Assembly (NCBI GenBank): GCA_016865865.1
Contig: VGOC01000016.1
Span: forward strand, 1 to 50,904
DNA length: 50,904 nucleotides
DNA from: Chloroflexota bacterium
GTDB lineage: Bacteria > Chloroflexota > Anaerolineae > Anaerolineales > UBA11858
Reading direction: 5' to 3'
Positions 48,215 to 50,904 of the stretch are shown in pieces. Under the pieces are notes generated by a model, which did no database searches, was not told the origin of the DNA, and saw only the letters and a list, made by a program, of their open reading frames with translations. Each line of letters starts with the position of its first letter. The first letter of the stretch is position 1. The translations under genes were made by a program, and so were the position numbers.

Positions 48215-49741
48215 ATGAACTTTCCAATATTCGTTGTTGCAATTGTGTCGGCGGTAATGGGAGCTGCTATCGGTTTCTTGTTGAAGACATTTCAAATTCG
48301 CCAAGAAAACCTGAAGTTGAAAGAAGAGGGGGATCGTATTCTAGCCAACGCCAAAGAAGAGGCCCGGGAAATCGTACTCCAGGCAAAAGACGAGGTGCTC
48401 AAAGCCCGCGAAGAAGCGGAGGAAGAAATTTCCAAACGGCGGGCAGAGGTTTCGCGTTGGGAAGACCGCCTGCAGCGACGCCACGATCAACTCGATACCC
48501 GCGCTGAACGGTTAGAACAGCGGGAACAATCGCTCAATAAGCGCCAGAGTACCCTGGATCGGCATGCCAACAAGCTCGAAACGATGGAAGAGGAAGCCAG
48601 GGAGAAACTCGTGCAGATCGCGAAAATGAACACCGATGAGGCGCGCGAATATTTGCTCAAGGAGGTAGAAAAAGAAGCGCGCGATGATATGGCTCGCATC
48701 ATCCGGCAGGTCGAGGCCGAAGCGCAGGAAGAAGGCGAGCGCCGCGCGCGCAAGCTGGTGGCCGACGCTATCCAACGCGTGGCTTCCGAACACGTTGTGG
48801 AGGTGACCTCCTCGAGTGTGACCCTGCCATCCGACGACATGAAAGGGCGCATCATCGGGCGCAGTGGGCGCAACATCCACTCTTTCGAGCGCGCCGCTGG
48901 AGTAGACGTGATCGTTGACGATACGCCCGAGTCGATCACGATTTCATCCTTCGACCCGGTGCGCCGCGAGGTCGCCCGTCGCTCGATGGAAAGACTGGTC
49001 CTGGATGGCCGCATCCACCCCGCGCACATCGAGAAGATCGTTTCGAAGGAGGCCAAAGAAGTCGAGCGCGTGATCCGAGAGGCGGGAGAGGAAGCCGCTT
49101 TCGAGGCCAACGTCCCTGGTCTGCACAAGGAGATCCTCAATAAGTTGGGGCGGCTGAAGTTCCGCACATCGTATGGCCAGAACCAGTTGGCTCATGCAGT
49201 AGAGACTGCCAAGCTGGCGGCGGCGATTGCTGCCGAGCTGGGCGCCGATGTCGAGACGGCCAAGGCGGGGGCGCTGCTGCACGACCTTGGAAAGGCCATG
49301 GATCACAACGTGGAAGGCACTCACGCCCAGATCGGAGCTGAGTTCGCCCAGCGCTATGGTGTCAACGAAAAAGTGGTCAACGCCATCGCTTCCCACCATC
49401 ATGAGATCGAGCAGGAATCCGTGGAGGCGGTGATCATCGAGGCGGCGGATGCCATCTCCGGGGCGCGGCCGGGAGCGCGGCGGGAGAGTCTGGAACAGTA
49501 CCTCAAGCGGGTGCGCGCTCTCGAGGAGATTGCCAACACCTACGAGGGCGTCAAAGAGACCTACGCTCTGCAGGCCGGTCGCGAGGTGCGTATTTTTGTC
49601 AAACCGGAAGATATTGACGACCTGGCTTCCATCCACCTGGCGCGCGATATCTCCAAACAGATCGAGGAGACCATGCAGTATCCGGGGCAGATTAAAGTGA
49701 CGGTGATCCGGGAGACGAGGGCGGTGGAGTATGCAAAGTAG
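48215..49741 (+). CDS. rny: Ribonuclease Y
   Basis: N-terminal TM, coiled coil, KH domain [17 protein letters not shown] domain [25 protein letters not shown]. Confidence 0.97.
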   Translation: MNFPIFVVAIVSAVMGAAIGFLLKTFQIRQENLKLKEEGDRILANAKEEAREIVLQAKDEVLKAREEAEEEISKRRAEVSRWEDRLQRRHDQLDTRAERLEQREQSLNKRQSTLDRHANKLETMEEEAREKLVQIAKMNTDEAREYLLKEVEKEARDDMARIIRQVEAEAQEEGERRARKLVADAIQRVASEHVVEVTSSSVTLPSDDMKGRIIGRSGRNIHSFERAAGVDVIVDDTPESITISSFDPVRREVARRSMERLVLDGRIHPAHIEKIVSKEAKEVERVIREAGEEAAFEANVPGLHKEILNKLGRLKFRTSYGQNQLAHAVETAKLAAAIAAELGADVETAKAGALLHDLGKAMDHNVEGTHAQIGAEFAQRYGVNEKVVNAIASHHHEIEQESVEAVIIEAADAISGARPGARRESLEQYLKRVRALEEIANTYEGVKETYALQAGREVRIFVKPEDIDDLASIHLARDISKQIEETMQYPGQIKVTVIRETRAVEYAK

Positions 49742-49744
49742 GAG

Positions 49745-49785
49745 GGTGAAGGTTAGGAGTTAGGGGGTTATGAGTTGGGGCAGAC
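49745..49785. repeat. GTTAGGAGTTAGGGG microrepeat, related to the murD insertion
   Basis: gggtgaaggttaggagttagggggttatgagttgggg. Confidence 0.5.
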
Positions 49786-49804
49786 AGGTACAGAGTAAAC
49801 AAGA

Positions 49805-49840
49805 TGCCCCCTCCTTGCCGGGTTGTTGAGGAGGGGGGAC
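49805..49840. repeat. C/G-rich hairpin family 4, copy 1
   Basis: gccccctccttgccgggttgttgaggaggggggac; second copy at 50351-50381. Confidence 0.7.
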
Positions 49841-49851
49841 AGTTTATAGCA

Positions 49852-49930
49852 TCAGTACACGAATAAGGATCCAAGACCCGTCCGCGGGGTGCCCGGAGAC
49901 GGGATTCTGATCGCTTTCGTGAACTACTGA
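49852..49930. repeat. Dispersed palindromic element, family 2, copy 2
   Basis: tcagtacacgaataaggatccaagacccgtccgcggggtgcccggagacgggattctgatcgctttcgtgaactactga. Confidence 0.85.
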
Positions 49931-50009
49931 GTATGCAATGAGGAGGGGTTGTTGGTGGGGGTGAGTTCATCAGCGTGGTGGAACAAGCGGAGGGATACGA
50001 GGCACGGCA

Positions 50010-50096
50010 CTAGAACCCAGGCCGGTATTCGGTGTCCGCTTCGGAGATGCCGTTCAGAGCATCAATGACGATATTGGTATCGAAGACTGCGTTCAC
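50010..50096 (-). pseudogene. Truncated VapC-like PIN toxin
   Basis: GTG start overlapping the antitoxin stop; VNAVFDTNIVIDALNGISEADTEYRPGF* (28 aa). Confidence 0.75.
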
Positions 50097-50320
50097 GGAC
50101 GAGCATCCCACTCAGAACGTAGCTTATCTTGATATTCGAGCGCGTCGATCTTACGGCCGCGCCACGAGCCAAAAGCGGGGTGCTGGCGAAGGGATTGGTG
50201 CTTTTCAGCAGGCTGTTCTACTGCACGCTGTCCCAGGAATGCGATGAAATCCAACGCCTGGCGTTGTTTCTCGGACGGCAGGCGCAATATTTCTTTTTGG
50301 ATTTGCTCTGCTAAAGTCAT
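50093..50320 (-). CDS. Putative antitoxin of a VapBC-like module
   Basis: MTLAEQIQKEILRLPSEKQRQALDFIAFLGQRA, directly upstream of the PIN fragment. Confidence 0.6.
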   Translation of the reverse strand: MTLAEQIQKEILRLPSEKQRQALDFIAFLGQRAVEQPAEKHQSLRQHPAFGSWRGRKIDALEYQDKLRSEWDARP

Positions 50321-50350
50321 AGCTGCCTCCAATCTGAATTATAACCTAAA

Positions 50351-50381
50351 TCCCCTCGTTGCTGGGTTGGTGAGGAGGGGG
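50351..50381. repeat. C/G-rich hairpin family 4, copy 2
   Basis: tcccctcgttgctgggttggtgaggaggggg. Confidence 0.65.
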
Positions 50382-50407
50382 CATTTTAAGTGATCAGTAT
50401 ACAGTGA

Positions 50408-50530
50408 TCAGATTTCGGCAGGGGTGAGTTCACCGGCGTATTGGAGCAGGCGCAGGCTTTCGAGGTGGAGGATTTCGGGGAAGATGGTTTTGTAGATGTT
50501 GCAGTTGGGGGGTTGGAGTGTGGTATAATT
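50408..50530 (-). pseudogene. C-terminal remnant of an unidentified gene
   Basis: YTTLQPPNCNIYKTIFPEILHLESLRLLQYAGELTPAEI*; diverged copy of its 3' end at 49964-50010. Confidence 0.4.
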
Positions 50531-50539
50531 TTTATACCA
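50496..50539 (+). promoter_or_regulatory. brnT promoter/operator palindrome
   Basis: TTGCAG-18 bp-TATAAT; palindrome TGGTATAATTTTTATACCA at 50521-50539. Confidence 0.6.
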
Positions 50540-50802
50540 TGCCATTCGAATATGATCCCCCAAAAAGTGAAAGGAATCGTCAGAAACATGGCATTAATTT
50601 CGAGCAGGCACAAGCGCTGTGGAATGACGAGCGTCACCTCGAAATCCTGGCCAAAACGAGCGACGAAGAGCAATTCCTGGTCATTGGTCAAATCGAAGGT
50701 CGGCTTTGGTCAGCAGTGATCACCTATCGCGGCGGAAATATTCGGATCCTCTCCGTGCGGAGGTCGAGAGAAGAGGAGCAAGATTTGTATGAAGGCATCT
50801 GA
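50539..50802 (+). CDS. brnT: BrnT family toxin (DUF497)
   Basis: FEYDPPKSERNRQKHGINFEQAQALWND; RGGNIRILSVRRSREEEQDLYEG. Confidence 0.93.
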   Translation: MPFEYDPPKSERNRQKHGINFEQAQALWNDERHLEILAKTSDEEQFLVIGQIEGRLWSAVITYRGGNIRILSVRRSREEEQDLYEGI

Positions 50803-50904
50803 ATTCGATCAAAAATTTGACGAGGCTGAAAATATCCTGGAAGACCTGGACCTTTCAGCGGCTCGCCGCCCTGCCCTGGAGCAAAAGCGGGTCAATGTTG
50901 ATTT
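50789..50904 (+). CDS. brnA: BrnA-like/CopG antitoxin, truncated by the window end
   Basis: MKASEFDQKFDEAENILEDLDLSAARRPALEQKRVNVD; overlaps the brnT end. Confidence 0.85.
   Translation, partial: MKASEFDQKFDEAENILEDLDLSAARRPALEQKRVNVD

Overview
This 50.9 kb window is a dense housekeeping region, probably from a Chloroflexota (Anaerolineae-like) genome; that affiliation is inferred from gene content and order. The plus strand from 1 to 19955 carries tuf, the S10-spc-alpha ribosomal protein operon with secY, adk, map, rpmJ and rpoA, then truA, rplM, rpsI and a MazG fusion. The minus strand carries an adenosylcobalamin-type ribonucleotide reductase (nrdJ) interrupted by a LAGLIDADG intein, then nrdR, then a near-complete dcw cluster from mraZ to ftsZ with no murE. 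A plus-strand hypothetical gene, a polysaccharide deacetylase, a GNAT-like protein, recA, recX, rny and toxin-antitoxin remnants (a truncated VapC and BrnT/BrnA) follow. No tRNA, rRNA, CRISPR array or autonomous transposon was recognised. Main observations: (1) four exact tandem duplications (67, 57, 92 and 26 bp) in rplO, adk, the nrdJ intein and ddl, three of them frameshifting; these must be checked as assembly artefacts before any biology is claimed. (2) Several families of short dispersed palindromic repeats, including a MITE/REPIN-like element in three copies and in-frame insertions inside murG/ftsW, murD and a deacetylase gene. (3) Candidate regulatory sites: a MraZ box plus possible bidirectional promoter at the head of dcw, a promoter with NrdR-box-like palindromes before nrdR, and a palindromic near-leaderless BrnT promoter. 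(4) Candidate structured RNAs between recA and recX, between ftsZ and nrdR, and between rpsJ and rplC. All product calls are from reading the protein sequences by eye; no database search was run.
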